Below are positions 47,432 through 57,973 of a stretch of DNA of 64,000 nt, in pieces. Source of the DNA: Butyriboletus loyo (lineage: Eukaryota > Basidiomycota > Agaricomycetes > Boletales > Boletaceae); contig JBBPSI010000001.1 in assembly GCA_038093515.1 (NCBI GenBank), positions 186,001 to 250,000 of the forward strand, in the 5' to 3' direction. Made by a program: the position numbers and the translations under genes. The notes under the pieces are model-generated. The model had not been told where the DNA came from, ran no database searches, and was given only the letters and a program-made list of their open reading frames with translations. Position 1 is the stretch's first letter. The number at the start of each line of letters is the position of its first letter.

Positions 47432-50400
47432 TCACCAGAATCCATCATCTCCGTCTCCCCCTTTATCGTTCTTGCCTTTCCCATGAGCGAGTGCCTGACG
47501 TTCATACATCTCTGCGATCTAATTCGTGGCTCAGTGTATGTACTACATTAAACATAAAAGCCATCACCTGTTCTGGGCCAGTTGCATCGTCGGTCGACTT
47601 GTCGTCTCTCACCCTAATGAACCGAGGAAAGCGTAATGAAATACCACGTTCTTCTACCTGGATAATCGTCCTTGTCAGCCTAGCAACCACGAAATGAGGG
47701 ACACGCACCAATCCTTGCGCAGCAGTGTATATTGGACTCAGGCTCAGATCAGCCGCAAGGACTTCCCAAACAACCTTGGGCTCAAACCATATGTCAGGCT
47801 TAGCACCACCAACCTTAATGTCTCCACGAGGCTTGTCCATTTCGAGTGCTCGAAGAGTGCTCCAGTGGGTTTGCAACATCTCTTCGCTGAACCCAGTTCC
47901 AATTTTGCAGATAGTCTGATACTCCTCGGAATCCGCGTCGAAGCACGCCAGCAGAAATGCACCATAAACATTCGTGCGTTTGCCCTTTCCGTAGTATCCG
48001 CCGACCACCACTAGGTCAAGTGAGTCGCCGACGCCAGCGAGGTAATCTTTCTTAAGCTGGGCAAGATGATGAATATACGAGACATAAAATTGAACGAATT
48101 ATTTTACCTTCAACCAGTTCACGCTACGTCGACTCGGCTCGTAATGGCTCTCGTCACTCTCGAGCATCTTCACCATGAGTCCCTCACAGCCATCCTTGAC
48201 GCTCTCTTCAAGGAAGGCTTGAATCTCCTCAATCGTATCGCCGTCCGACGACCTAGCAAAGCCAAATTCCCCTGGAATATCTTGGAAATGTTGTCGCAAT
48301 AGTTCTCTACGCTCGACCAGCGGCCTTTGCAACAACGACTTCAGAACAATTATTAGCTCATCGTTGGGTTGAACGACATCCGTTTGAGCATACCTCTCCG
48401 TTCAAATAAAGAAGATCGAAGGCAAAGAGGCAAACCCGAACTTGGATCTCTTCGACTTTCACGTCTTTGCGTTTGCGCTTACTGAGCTCTTGGAACGGCA
48501 TGAGTTTCCCTGTCGTCTTGTCTATGGCGACGGCTTCCGCATCAAAAACAAATGACTTTGTTTCTGATTTAACGCACTGGGATGGCGTCAGAAGCAGCGG
48601 GCACATCTGAAAAGAAATATACTCACATGTGGTAGCTGCTCAACGAGATCGGGATACTTTTTACTCATATCCTCAGAATTCCTGCTGAATACTCCGACAA
48701 CACCATCATCAAGCTTGTGAACCTGTGCGCGCTCGCCGTCGTATTTGTATTCGCATGTGAATCTCTTGTTCTCGAAGCGATCAAGGACTTCACCAATAGC
48801 CTTCGTGGGCTTGGCAAGCATAGGCTTGAGGGGTACACCAGGTGTAAGCTTGCATGTAGAACGAAGGTTGATGATGCCATGAATAAGGAGAGCAGGAATG
48901 ACAACATCATAATTAGGAAGTTCACTAGCAGGCGGTAAGTAGGACATACGCAACCGAAGGGAAAAACGAACCTGAACACAGACTTTATAATATTCGCCGC
49001 CTCTTCTAGACGACTTGTAAGCGTGTCTTTGCTCCACTTTTTCCCTGCTGCGGTGGATGCTAAAATCGCGGAAATCAAGAGCATTAGAGAACTTCTTACA
49101 TTCCTCTTTCTCTGCTAGGACAGCTGCATGGGCCAACGCAACGAGCACGGTTCGCTCAGCATTTCCTATCCGAAGCTTGCCTTGCAGACTGCGGATGATG
49201 TATTTTGCTTCACGATCTTGGCATGCTGCTAGTAGCTTGGTGATGATAGATACTTTCTTCGTTTGTGACTAGTCACAGTCAGCCAATGGGTCAGAGAGAC
49301 TTCCAAATTGTGGCTCACTGAATGACCAGAGGAAAGGGCGATTTCTTTCAGATTGGTGAATACAAAAGGAACTGTCAAAGACTTGGGTTTGAATAACGTC
49401 TTCTGGCTGGCTTTGGAGTTCTATGGAGAGTATTCTCGTCATCAATGGTGCTGGGTGAAATATTGCACACTTGCCGATGCGACTAAGCCGAGGTCACCCT
49501 CTTTCTTGAGATCCGCCTTGACTACTGCTAGGCTCCGGCCAGTAGACTCGCTAATCGCCTTGATAAGGAGACTCTCTCCTATTCCCAACTCCACGCCAAC
49601 ATAATCTGGAGTCAACTTGGCAAAAGAGTAAAATAATAACCAGAACATCATTCTTGAGACACCCCGTACCTTGTTTATACATAAATAGACGGCTTGGAGG
49701 AGCGAGTAGGTATCTCCTTTGGCGCTACGACGCATAACAAGCAGAAAGAAGCTCGTGAGGAGTGAAGTTTTTTCTAGTCGTTTAGTGGTCGCCTCGATCA
49801 GCGTGAATGTCTTGGTGAGAGCTGCATAGGGTACACTAAAAATCCCGTTAAAGTTGTGCTTTCATGTTATGTATGTGATGGCTACGTACGGTGCTCCTAC
49901 TTGCCAACCACCCTCAATGTCAACCTCGCCTGTCCGCGAGAGCGCTTCTTCCGCACTTGCGAGACATGATAGGTCATTCTGGTAGGAGGTGACACGAAAC
50001 TTACTTCTGTGTTGCATCTTCTTCTTCAGACTGCAGCACATCCTCTGCTCCTTCCTCTTCCTCACCCTCCACTGCACTAGAGGAAAGTTCGTCGTCGTCT
50101 TCTGGAGCAGCAGACTGTGCTTTGGTTTTGGCTTTTCGTTCGACGACGGGGGTACTCGGAGGAGGTATGTGGCTCCTAGCGCCCGAAGTAACCGTTGTTC
50201 GTGACGTAGATTTTCGGGAAGGAAGCGACTTGCCCTCCTTGAGGGGCTTTGATGCCACTGCTTCTTCATCCGAGTTGGCGACACGTCTTCTCTTGGTGTG
50301 TTCTGTGTAGCATTCAACTTAGTGTTCCATACCTCTCATAATATTGGGTAGAAAGGTGTACGTTTGGGTGACAGAGATTCCCTACTTTGAGGTTTGGCTG

Positions 50401-50630
50401 AAGAATGCACGCTGAGTTGCAAGGGAGCGAACGGACCGTGTTCACCCACCAGGTGAGCTGGGAGCTGTCTCGTCACGCCCCTCCCCACTTGTTACTTTAT
50501 CATGTTCTTTGTTTTCCGAGACCAAGACAGTGGGCAGGGACTGGTCGACCTTCCGTCTCTTCTTCCCCGCACCCCACATTTCAGCCAGGCTAGATTGCTG
50601 GGGTGGAGTAGGCTTGACGTTTTTCGGCAT
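47432..50630 (-). CDS. CDC9: DNA ligase I (ATP-dependent)
   Basis: Seals nicks between Okazaki fragments and in excision repair. The start [20 protein letters not shown] at 50630 holds a QxxL segment at the place of the PCNA-binding box, though the usual double aromatic is not present. A Lys/Ser/acidic region follows, then the DNA-binding domain ([29 protein letters not shown]). The adenylation motif [15 protein letters not shown] has the active-site Lys (about 48760-48730). [35 protein letters not shown] and the OB-fold part [20 protein letters not shown] follow. It ends [14 protein letters not shown] with TGA at 47432-47434. About ten introns are needed. Motif order fits the LIG1/Cdc9 family rather than ligase IV. 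Confidence 0.93.
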
Positions 50631-51019
50631 CTCAAAGAACTTTCCTGTTCCATACGGTCTGAGTGGACGGCTGTGGTCACGGATGAGAGAAGCGTACGCA
50701 ATGTTTGTTGTCTGTGCATGAGGAGAAGACGCGTGCGCGCGAGGAGCATTGCTTACGGCATCCGACGCGGCGGGTTAAGTAGTAGGAGCCGTGATCAACT
50801 GGAGCCCCGAATAAATTGCATTGTCGATGGTAGTCTACGTTTACTCGCGACGGTGTGTTCGTACGATAGGCTCTGAGTTATCCTCGTCGAACGTGAGCTT
50901 CGGTACCAGCGAGGTTCGGCAAATGCCGGCACCTGTATAGTTGTGCCCTGTGGCTTGGGCGAGGAAGACAAGCTTCGAACGTCAGGCTCAGGCCATCGTC
51001 CTCGCGAACAAGATCTACA
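50631..51019. promoter_or_regulatory. divergent promoter region CDC9 / RPS11
   Basis: About 390 bp between the divergent start codons of DNA ligase I and ribosomal protein S11. Open frames here are short and not family-like. A shared regulatory region is inferred from layout. Confidence 0.45.
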
Positions 51020-51739
51020 ATGGCTGAACAGGTGCGTGTCCAAGTTATTCTGGATCTACGTCCTCGACAACTCTCCACAGATCGAGAAAGCGTTTCAAAA
51101 GCAACACCTTTTCCAAAATGCCAAAATCCGCAGTACGTGCTGATGATCGCTCACTTAGTCCAGAGACACTCATCCCGTCGTCTCGTGAAGGTGGCAAGAA
51201 GGTCTCGACAAAAACCAAGCGATGGTACAAGGACGTCGGTCTGGGATTTAAAACCCCATCAGATGCAATCCATGGTACCTACATCGGTATGCTCGTTTTC
51301 TACCTCCCCACGCACAGCTGCACATGGCGTACCCAGACAAGAAATGTCCTTTCACCGGCAGCGTCTCGATTCGTGGGCGAATCCTGACCGGCAAAGTCGT
51401 CTCGACAAAAATGACACGGACGATCATTATCCGCCGGGATTACCTGCACTACATTCCCAAGTACAGTGCGTCGAGGGCGTCGTCAGGGTTGGTCTGGTGT
51501 TCTGACATGCCTCGCAGACCGTTACGAGAAGAGACACAAGAACCTGGCTGCGCATGTGTCTCCTGCATTCCGCGCGGAGACTGGCGATACGGTCACTGTT
51601 GGTGAGTAGAGACTGGGACAGCGCGGGCGTGGGCTGAAGAGCATTAGGTCAATGTCGACCGCTGTCGAAGACGGTGCGATTCAACGTGCTGCGGGTGTCC
51701 AAGAACAAGGCAACGACGAAGGCGTTTGGCAAGTTCTGA
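51020..51739 (+). CDS. RPS11: 40S ribosomal protein S11 (uS17)
   Basis: Small-subunit protein of the cytosolic ribosome. Exon 1 is only MAEQ (51020-51031). Exon 2 gives [17 protein letters not shown]. Exon 3 reads [20 protein letters not shown] and [20 protein letters not shown]. The next has [20 protein letters not shown] and [18 protein letters not shown], the uS17 core. The last two have [20 protein letters not shown] and [20 protein letters not shown], ending FGKF and TGA at 51737-51739. The first intron after four codons is a common place in fungal ribosomal protein genes. Five introns, all GT/AG, about 50-70 nt. Confidence 0.95.
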
Positions 51740-52026
51740 GGTGGATTGTTATTGTAGCACATCGCACGGCTTTTTTTTTTATATACGCGTGTCGGAATGC
51801 AATGCACTTCTTCTGCCGCTTCTCGCTGTGGCAAACAAGCGAACAAATAAACGTAGACATCGCCCACCCGACTTGAGTCCGCACCGTCTGCGTGATCGAC
51901 AGTCACGTCTCTCCCAAGCTGGCGCCCGCCCTGCTCTCCGTCCTAGCCTCCAAGTTATCCAGGTCCCGGCCACAGTCTCTCCAGACACAGCCCGCCTCAT
52001 CCTCATCCCCCTCCCAGGACCCCCCA
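51740..52026. other. RPS11 3' region and PPZ upstream region
   Basis: About 290 bp between tandem genes. It holds a T-run at 51771-51780 and an open frame in line with the PPZ start (ATG at 51892), which would add 45 residues. I prefer the later ATG because of its MGQ myristoylation context. Confidence 0.45.
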
Positions 52027-53603
52027 ATGGGCCAACAACAGTCCAAAAGGTCCAAAAAATCCGCCAGGGAGAAAGACCGGGATCCGCCTCAAGATGGCCC
52101 CGTCGAGGACCCTGCTGACTCCAGCCCCCACGGCACCCTCCCTCGTCCATCTCTTCACCCAAACCCTGCACACCGCGCCGCCCACGAGTACGATGCGGTT
52201 CGTAGTGCTGCTGCATCCGTAGACAACCCAGTCCGTAGTACTACTCCGATTGGTCCAACTGGACCCTCGCCCCCCATCCCTCTCTCCACCCTCTCGCCTT
52301 CCCCCAACAACCTTTCTTCGTCCTCTTTGCACGCCCCCATGCCGGTATCACCCCCCTCCGCCCTCTCCACAAAACCATCTCCCACCCCTCTCGACATTCC
52401 AATCTCTACGTCGACATTGGCCCCTTCACTCACACCGGGTTCAACAGCAAGTAGCTTCCCGTTGAACGACTCTCTCACTCCTCCCGGAAATGGTGGGAAA
52501 GAGAAGCTTAAGCAATTCGACATCGACGATATGATACAGCGTCTCCTGGACGTTGGTTACACTGGAAAAGTCAGCAAGTCTCTCTGTCTGAAAAATGCAG
52601 AGATTGCTGCCATATGTCAGGCAGCGAGGGAGGTTTTTCTGAGCCAACCCACGCTCATCGAGCTGTCACCACCCGTCAAGATCGTCGGTGACGTCCATGG
52701 GCAATACTCCGACCTTATCCGATTGTTTGAAATGTGTGGTTTCCCTCCTTCCGCAAATTATCTTTTCTTGGGTGACTACGTGGATCGAGGCAAGCAAAGT
52801 CTGGAGACCATCCTCCTCTTATTGTGCTACAAGATCAAGTATCCAGAGAATTTCTTTCTCTTGCGGGGTAACCACGAATGCGCGAACGTGACGCGAGGTT
52901 TGTCGTCTTTGATGGGTACTGCCATTCACAGCGCTCACTCTGGCACAGTGTATGGCTTTTATGACGAGTGCAAGCGAAGATGTAACATCAAAACATGGAA
53001 AACATTCATAGATGTCTTCAACTGTTTGCCAATTGCAGCCGTCGTCGCTTCAAAAATATTCTGCGTACACGGTGGCCTTTCGCCCTCGCTCCATTCGATG
53101 GATGATATCAAGCGTATACAGCGACCTACCGACGTTCCAGACTACGGTCTACTCAATGATTTATTATGGTCGGATCCATCGGATACCGCACTGGATTGGG
53201 AGGACAATGAACGCGGCGTCAGCTACTGTTTTGGGAAGGCGGTGATTAACGACTTCCTAGTGCGATACGACATGGATTTGATTTGTCGGGCGCACATGGT
53301 AGTAGAGGATGGTTATGAGTTCTGGAACGATCGAACATTGGTCACCGTGTTTAGTGCGCCCAACTATTGTGGAGGTTTGTTGGCTTTTTTTGTTCAAGGA
53401 GACCTTGCTCATTCATTGGTTTTAGAGTTCGACAATTACGGGGCTTGCATGAGGTGTGATTCGTTTTCTTCTTGGCAGACTATCGATCTTACCTTTCTCA
53501 CCACAGCGTGTCCGAAGATTTGCTTTGTGCATTCGAGCTGCTCAAGCCACTAGACGGTCCTGCGTTACGGAAAGAGATGACTAAGGCCAAACGCAAGAGG
53601 TAA
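52027..53603 (+). CDS. PPZ-type Ser/Thr protein phosphatase
   Basis: PP1-like phosphatase of the fungus-specific PPZ group, which controls potassium and cell-wall homeostasis and cell cycle. The start [19 protein letters not shown] at 52027 has a Gly-2 N-myristoylation signal, as in Ppz1, and begins a Ser/Pro-rich disordered extension of about 150 residues. The catalytic domain has [63 protein letters not shown] and SAPNYCG, so metal ligands appear intact. Introns follow VTR and SAPNYCGG. The last exon reads [20 protein letters not shown] and ends KRKR with TAA at 53601-53603. The long N-terminus separates it from plain PP1 (Glc7). Confidence 0.92.
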
Positions 53604-54171
53604 GGGTCCATCAATGCCAAATTGGACTGTCTGGACTGTCAGTTTGAATCCTTTGGCAGCCTAATGGCGACGACGCCATAATACTTTGAACCCCGTTTCG
53701 ACCTGAGCTTGTTGCGCCTTGGGCGACGATGCCCTTTCCGTTGGCGACGGATTCGTATTTTATTTAGGCTGCCTCACCTCTATGTGCACGACTAGAACGA
53801 GACAACAATTTGGGTACCTTGTGCCTGTTTCCAGTCCCCATGCCTGTTACCCTACCTGCTCCCATAACTGATATCCCCTTGTCCACTCAGCTCCTAGTTT
53901 TGGCACGCTCGTTTCGTTGAAGGCACAAGTTTGTAACCTATCCGCAATCTCATCTACGCTCATTTCTCGTTACTTTCACGTATCTGTGCAGTTCGGAGCC
54001 TCACCTTTTCCTTGCCTCCATTCCAGTACAGTTCTGTTGGCTTTACTTTCAGGGCTGTTACTTAACTCATCGCATATTTTCCTTCCAGTTTGTGATATAA
54101 TGATATTGCTGTCGTTTGGTATTGTTATTGAAAGCGCTGGAGGTATACATGTTTGATACAGATTGCAGAGT
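53604..54171. other. convergent 3' region PPZ / DMT transporter
   Basis: About 570 bp between convergent stop codons. It has repeated short GGCGACGA-like words (about 53665-53750) and long pyrimidine-rich stretches. No gene or RNA is recognised. It should include both 3' UTRs. Confidence 0.45.
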
Positions 54172-55588
54172 CTAGAACATATCGTAAACTAAAATCCCGA
54201 ACGCACAAACAATCATGCCAGCTCCCAACAACCCTCCAAGCGTCAATGCGACCGTACCAAAACTCAAATCAGACATGAGCGTCAGGACTATGGTAAGTAG
54301 ACTTCCAGCCGACGTCACAATGGGACCCCAAATTCCCAACAATATCTGTCAAATGATCCGTCTCTGAGATCTAAGAGACCAACAGGTGTAGAGACTATCC
54401 CCTACCATAATCCCGGCGTTGAAGACGACGCCTGACGCTGCTATGCCTGCGATCGCCATCGCTGTACTTGCGTTTGGCGGTAGTCGGAAACTCTCGATCT
54501 GAGAGAAGTGTAGGATAGGTATTGGGATCCAGAACACAACCAGAGTGCAGAGGCCCATAGTTGCTGTAATTAGGTTGGAATATAGGCCAAATGGCGGTGG
54601 ATATACAATATTATCCGCACGAGGGACAGCAGGAGTGTCTTCATCTATGGTGTTGTCTTCATCTATGGTGTTGTCTACACCATCAGGAAGTTGGCGATAA
54701 TGACCGGACTCGGTGGTCGACTCTGGGTCGGACGGTAACGCGATGTATCTCTTGTAGAGAACCTGATAGAGACCGTATAGGAGGGATGCGACCAAAGTCA
54801 ACAGGTCCCCAATGAACGGCGCGGGGCCGTTCGCCAGATTCGCTTCAGCTAACTGTGAATGTGTTGATCCAACGGTGGTCCCGCCGTAGACCACGGCAAG
54901 AACCCCTAAAGTGGCGATGATTACCGCGAACAAACGGAGGGTCCCCCGTTTAACTCCTAGTAGCTTTATGCTAAAGACGTAAGCAAAAAACGCATTTGCA
55001 TTCCAAATTGCTGTTACGTCCGTGACCCTGGGGAGGCATCAATGGCTGGCAAGGTGAGAAGTAAGATATCGTACGAAGTCAAAGGAACTGCAATAAACCA
55101 GAGGAGAGCAGGGAGATTGTAAAATACCGTGATACAGATGATGGGAATGACCAATTCTGCCATGGAAAGACTTCCAATCGAGAAGGAAGGGTAACCAGAA
55201 TTCCAGGCGGTCACCTGTGCTGTGAGAGCAAGGTTGAGTCCGGTTAATAATGGACGAAGCCCATGCTTCGCCTGGAATAGTACATAGACCAAATGAATCG
55301 GGAAAGACAATAAGAAGGATGAATGCACAATGTAACTGCAGTTCCATTTCAGTCCACCACTCATCTGGAGCTTGTTCGGGCTCACAATATGAAGTACGGT
55401 TGCTTGTATCCCAATGTAGTCTGTAGATACTGCACGGAGATCGTGTTATTGGGACTGAGACTGATGAATCCATCACTGACCTGAGTCGTCTGTGTCTCCA
55501 CTGTGAACGCGAGGAGAACGGCAACAAACAACAGCAAGGCAGGTGTTCTAGACTGGCGACTAGGTGTGCTCTCGTGCATACGTTCCAT
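54172..55588 (-). CDS. Drug/metabolite transporter (EamA/SLC35-like), about ten membrane segments
   Basis: Membrane transporter of the DMT superfamily. The start MERMHESTPSRQSRTPALLL (55588; second ATG at 55579) leads to the first hydrophobic helix. Exons then give FLLSFPIHLVYVLFQAKHGL, LSMAELVIPIICITVFYNLP, IWNANAFFAYVFSIKLLGVK-like reading in 54950-55020, and FAVIIATLGVLAVVYGGTTV. GDLLTLVASLLYGLYQVLYK follows. A loop with DNTIDEDNTIDED (from an 18-bp tandem repeat) is then followed by YSNLITATMGLCTLVVFWIP and helices to VYDMF, with TAG at 54172-54174. The fold resembles SLC35F and yeast YML018C-type vacuolar proteins. The substrate cannot be told. The upstream gene bL36m is divergent, 338 bp away. 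Confidence 0.75.
54636..54671. repeat. 18-bp tandem repeat inside transporter loop
   Basis: Two perfect adjacent copies of TGTCTTCATCTATGGTGT, at 54636-54653 and 54654-54671, with the first five bases of a third. On the coding strand they add six residues twice, giving NTIDED NTIDED in the cytosolic or luminal loop. Confidence 0.85.
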
Positions 55589-55926
55589 CTGTCTGAGTAG
55601 CTGAAAAGTGGCAATTGTGAAGAAGGTTGTTGAATTTGTTGATGCTGATTGCGTTTATGACGGTGCACGTGATACGGAACCCAAAGGGTTTACTGTACCG
55701 AAGAAGGGCCTAAGCCCCAGATGGGTGAACAGCGGACAAGTGGGGGACATCACGACAGACCAGCTGCTACCAAGGTACCCGTTTCTTGGAAATGGCTCGA
55801 CAGTGGAGCTGAGTCGGCGCCATTGAAGTATACCTCGCGGTGCAGTCACACTCAGCGTGACAGGCACGTTCAGAAAAAAACTGTTTGAACTTGCCCAATA
55901 CCTTGGACTTGCGCACATCGCATAGC
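55589..55926. promoter_or_regulatory. divergent promoter region DMT transporter / bL36m
   Basis: About 340 bp between divergent start codons. No gene is recognised. Small open frames on both strands show no family resemblance. Confidence 0.4.
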
Positions 55927-56230
55927 ATGTTGAGGGCTTTGCTCACCTCGAGTCGTCCACTTTTCATGCGGCTTCGCGCTGCAACTATCACTCATCCTCA
56001 TCATGTTGCAGCTGGATGTTTTGTCGCCCCTACTCCAACTCCAGTCCGAGCGTTGACGAGGGGGATGAAGGTCAGGTCGTCGGTCAAAGTTATGTGCGAC
56101 GGCTGCAGCATCGTTATACGCAAGGGAAGGGTGTATGTTATCTGTTCAAAGGATCCCAAACATAAACAGGTACGAAGTGCCCGTCATCCCCATGTCTACA
56201 TTTCTGACTCCCATGAAGCGGCAAGGGTAG
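55927..56230 (+). CDS. Mitochondrial ribosomal protein bL36m
   Basis: Small zinc-ribbon protein of the mitochondrial large subunit (yeast Rtc6 family). The start [20 protein letters not shown] (55927) is an Arg-rich presequence. The mature core [20 protein letters not shown] and [13 protein letters not shown] carries the CxxC, Cys and His zinc ligands in bL36 spacing. An intron (56171 to about 56217) joins to a last coding exon of only 12 nt, giving Arg-Gln-Gly and TAG at 56228-56230. The RQG end is the usual bL36 terminus, which supports this splice. It is convergent with DFR1 (136 bp between stops). Confidence 0.9.
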
Positions 56231-56366
56231 CCTCCCCGACCCACGTAGCGTATTCTCTACGTAGGCTCGGTTGCAACAGCATGCCTCGCCGAGTATCACC
56301 ACATACAACCTTAGATGTTGCGGAAACATTGTTTTTTTGAATACGACAATAGTCAGATGCAACTTG

Positions 56367-57073
56367 CTAAGGATCCCTTCCGCCTGTCCCAAGTCGCTCC
56401 GACGATCTAATCCACATCTGAAATTCGAATTCGATGCCGTTTTCTATCTGGATTCCTGTTGGAACCTCAAAGCCCGCCCACGCGCTATGTTCTTCGTGGG
56501 TTGCCTTTCTCCATTCCCCACCACCCAGCACATCTGGAAAAAACACATCGCACTCGAATTCCTGGCTGTGAAGACGTGTCATGAGGATACGATGCGCTTG
56601 CAGTGATGGACAGTTGGTATGCTGGGTTCCTAGTTCGAGCGCTTCTTGATATAATGAGGATCCTCCGATGACGAACAGATGGTGGACGTTGTTCTTGGAC
56701 TCGAAGGTCTCCACTGCGTTTTTCAGGTCGGAATACAAATATGTTGAATCATCTAGTGGGGGTGTCGTTGTGTCTTCAGAGAACCTGGTGCGCTGTTAGA
56801 CACCGGAACAGGGTATTTGGAATTGGCGCACGGTTCATAGTCTTCGTTTCGGCTGAGCACAACATTGACCCGTTTCTTCAGCGGTCTGGACTTTCGCGGG
56901 ATACTCTCCCAAGTTTTCCTGCCCATGAGTACCACGTTCATCTGGGTAGCGGGTGCGTTCGTCGTGATCCGACTAAAGTATGCCAAATCTTTCGGGATGT
57001 GCCAAGGCATCGTGCCGCTCCGTCCAATGCCATTTTTCGTTGTTGCGGCGACGATGAGGGTAAGCGACGACAT
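56367..57073 (-). CDS. DFR1: Dihydrofolate reductase
   Basis: Reduces dihydrofolate to tetrahydrofolate for thymidylate, purine and Met synthesis. MSSLTLIVAATTKNGIGRSG starts at 57073 (another in-frame ATG at 57100). MPWHIPKDLAYFSRITTNAP holds the active-site PWHIPKD segment. NVVLMGRKTWESIP and NVVLSRNEDYEPC then carry the NADPH-binding parts. The second half reads YSDLKNAVETFESKNNVHHL, FVIGGSSLYQEALEL and RILMTRLHSQEFECDVFFP, with TAG at 56367-56369. The halves lie in different frames. They join cleanly only if a 32-nt GT-AG interval (about 56753-56784) is removed, giving APDDSTYLYSDL. Without it a TAG ends the protein. There is no thymidylate synthase fusion, as usual in fungi. Confidence 0.85.
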
Positions 57074-57228
57074 GGAGAAGCAGATACGCCACAAACGCAT
57101 CCCGATTGACAATTCAGCCTCCGCTTCGGCCACAGCCTGAGGATACGGGACTCTGTCGGAAATCCGACCAAGTAAATTTACATGACATTGGCGTTTGCTA
57201 GCTCTCATGAGCACCATACAATGTAGAA

Positions 57229-57973
57229 TTAACCCCATTTCTTCCATTCGCCCCCTGCTGGAGGCTTTACTTCAACCTTCCCTTTCTTAACCTCATCCCA
57301 GTTTGTGCTGAGTGTCGTTCCCCCGCTTTCCTGGAAACTCTTCACCATCGCACGTCTCGTGTCCTCGTCCGCGTCTGTAAAGATCTTCTGGAAGAATGTA
57401 TTGACAGAATTATCGCCACCGGCATTAGGATCCTCCTCCGTAGTCTTTTCCTTGTCGCCGACGAGGATATCCGTAGTGATACCTTCCCAGTTCTTCCGCT
57501 TGTGACTGATCGGAATTTCTGACGATGATGGCGCAGCGGAACTTGCAAGTGCTACGAAACACTGCAGTGCTATAATGCACGACAAGAGTTGAAACAACGT
57601 ACGATCAGGAGTTTCGCCAACAAGACCCCCCCATCGCCCCTGGACCATCTTGACGAGTCGGATCTCGACTTTCACTTTGCCCACTGCGAACTCGCTCTTG
57701 ATAGGATCAATCTGACCCTTTAATGGCTGAAATGATAAGACATTGTCTCCGTTTCGGTACCAAAGCTGCCACTTATCAGCAAGAAATCCGTTTCATGATA
57801 CATCTTGGATCCACCTTTCGAGGTTCGAACTGCACAGATACAGCCTCAGGATCAGCCCCTCGGTCGAATACCGAGAGCGTAAGTTTCTCATCCGTTTCAT
57901 AGAACTCGTGTCTGAGAAGAATAAGTACTTACCAGAGTCCAGTAAATGTGTATCCATACCTAGGAGAGGCCAT
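57229..57973 (-). CDS. SGT1-like co-chaperone with CS and SGS domains only
   Basis: Hsp90 co-chaperone that, in yeast, acts with Skp1 in SCF ligase and kinetochore assembly. Exon 1 is MASPR (57973). After an intron the CS domain reads HEFYETDEKLTLSVFDRGAD, VQFEPRK, LADKWQLWYRNGDNVLSFQP, QIDPIKSEFAVGKVKVEIRL and KMVQGRWGGLVG. The SGS part reads KRKNWEGIT, NTFFQKIFTDADEDTRRAMV and ESGGTTLSTNWDEVKKGKVE, ending EWKKWG with TAA at 57229-57231. The TPR domain of yeast and plant SGT1 is absent. The ATG directly precedes the CS domain, and I see no TPR-like repeats in the 1.2 kb upstream. It is in tandem with DFR1, 155 bp from its start. Confidence 0.85.

Noticed and set aside
51892..52026. Earlier ATG for the PPZ phosphatase
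   Set aside because: The extension lacks family likeness and would bury the MGQ myristoylation start seen at 52027.
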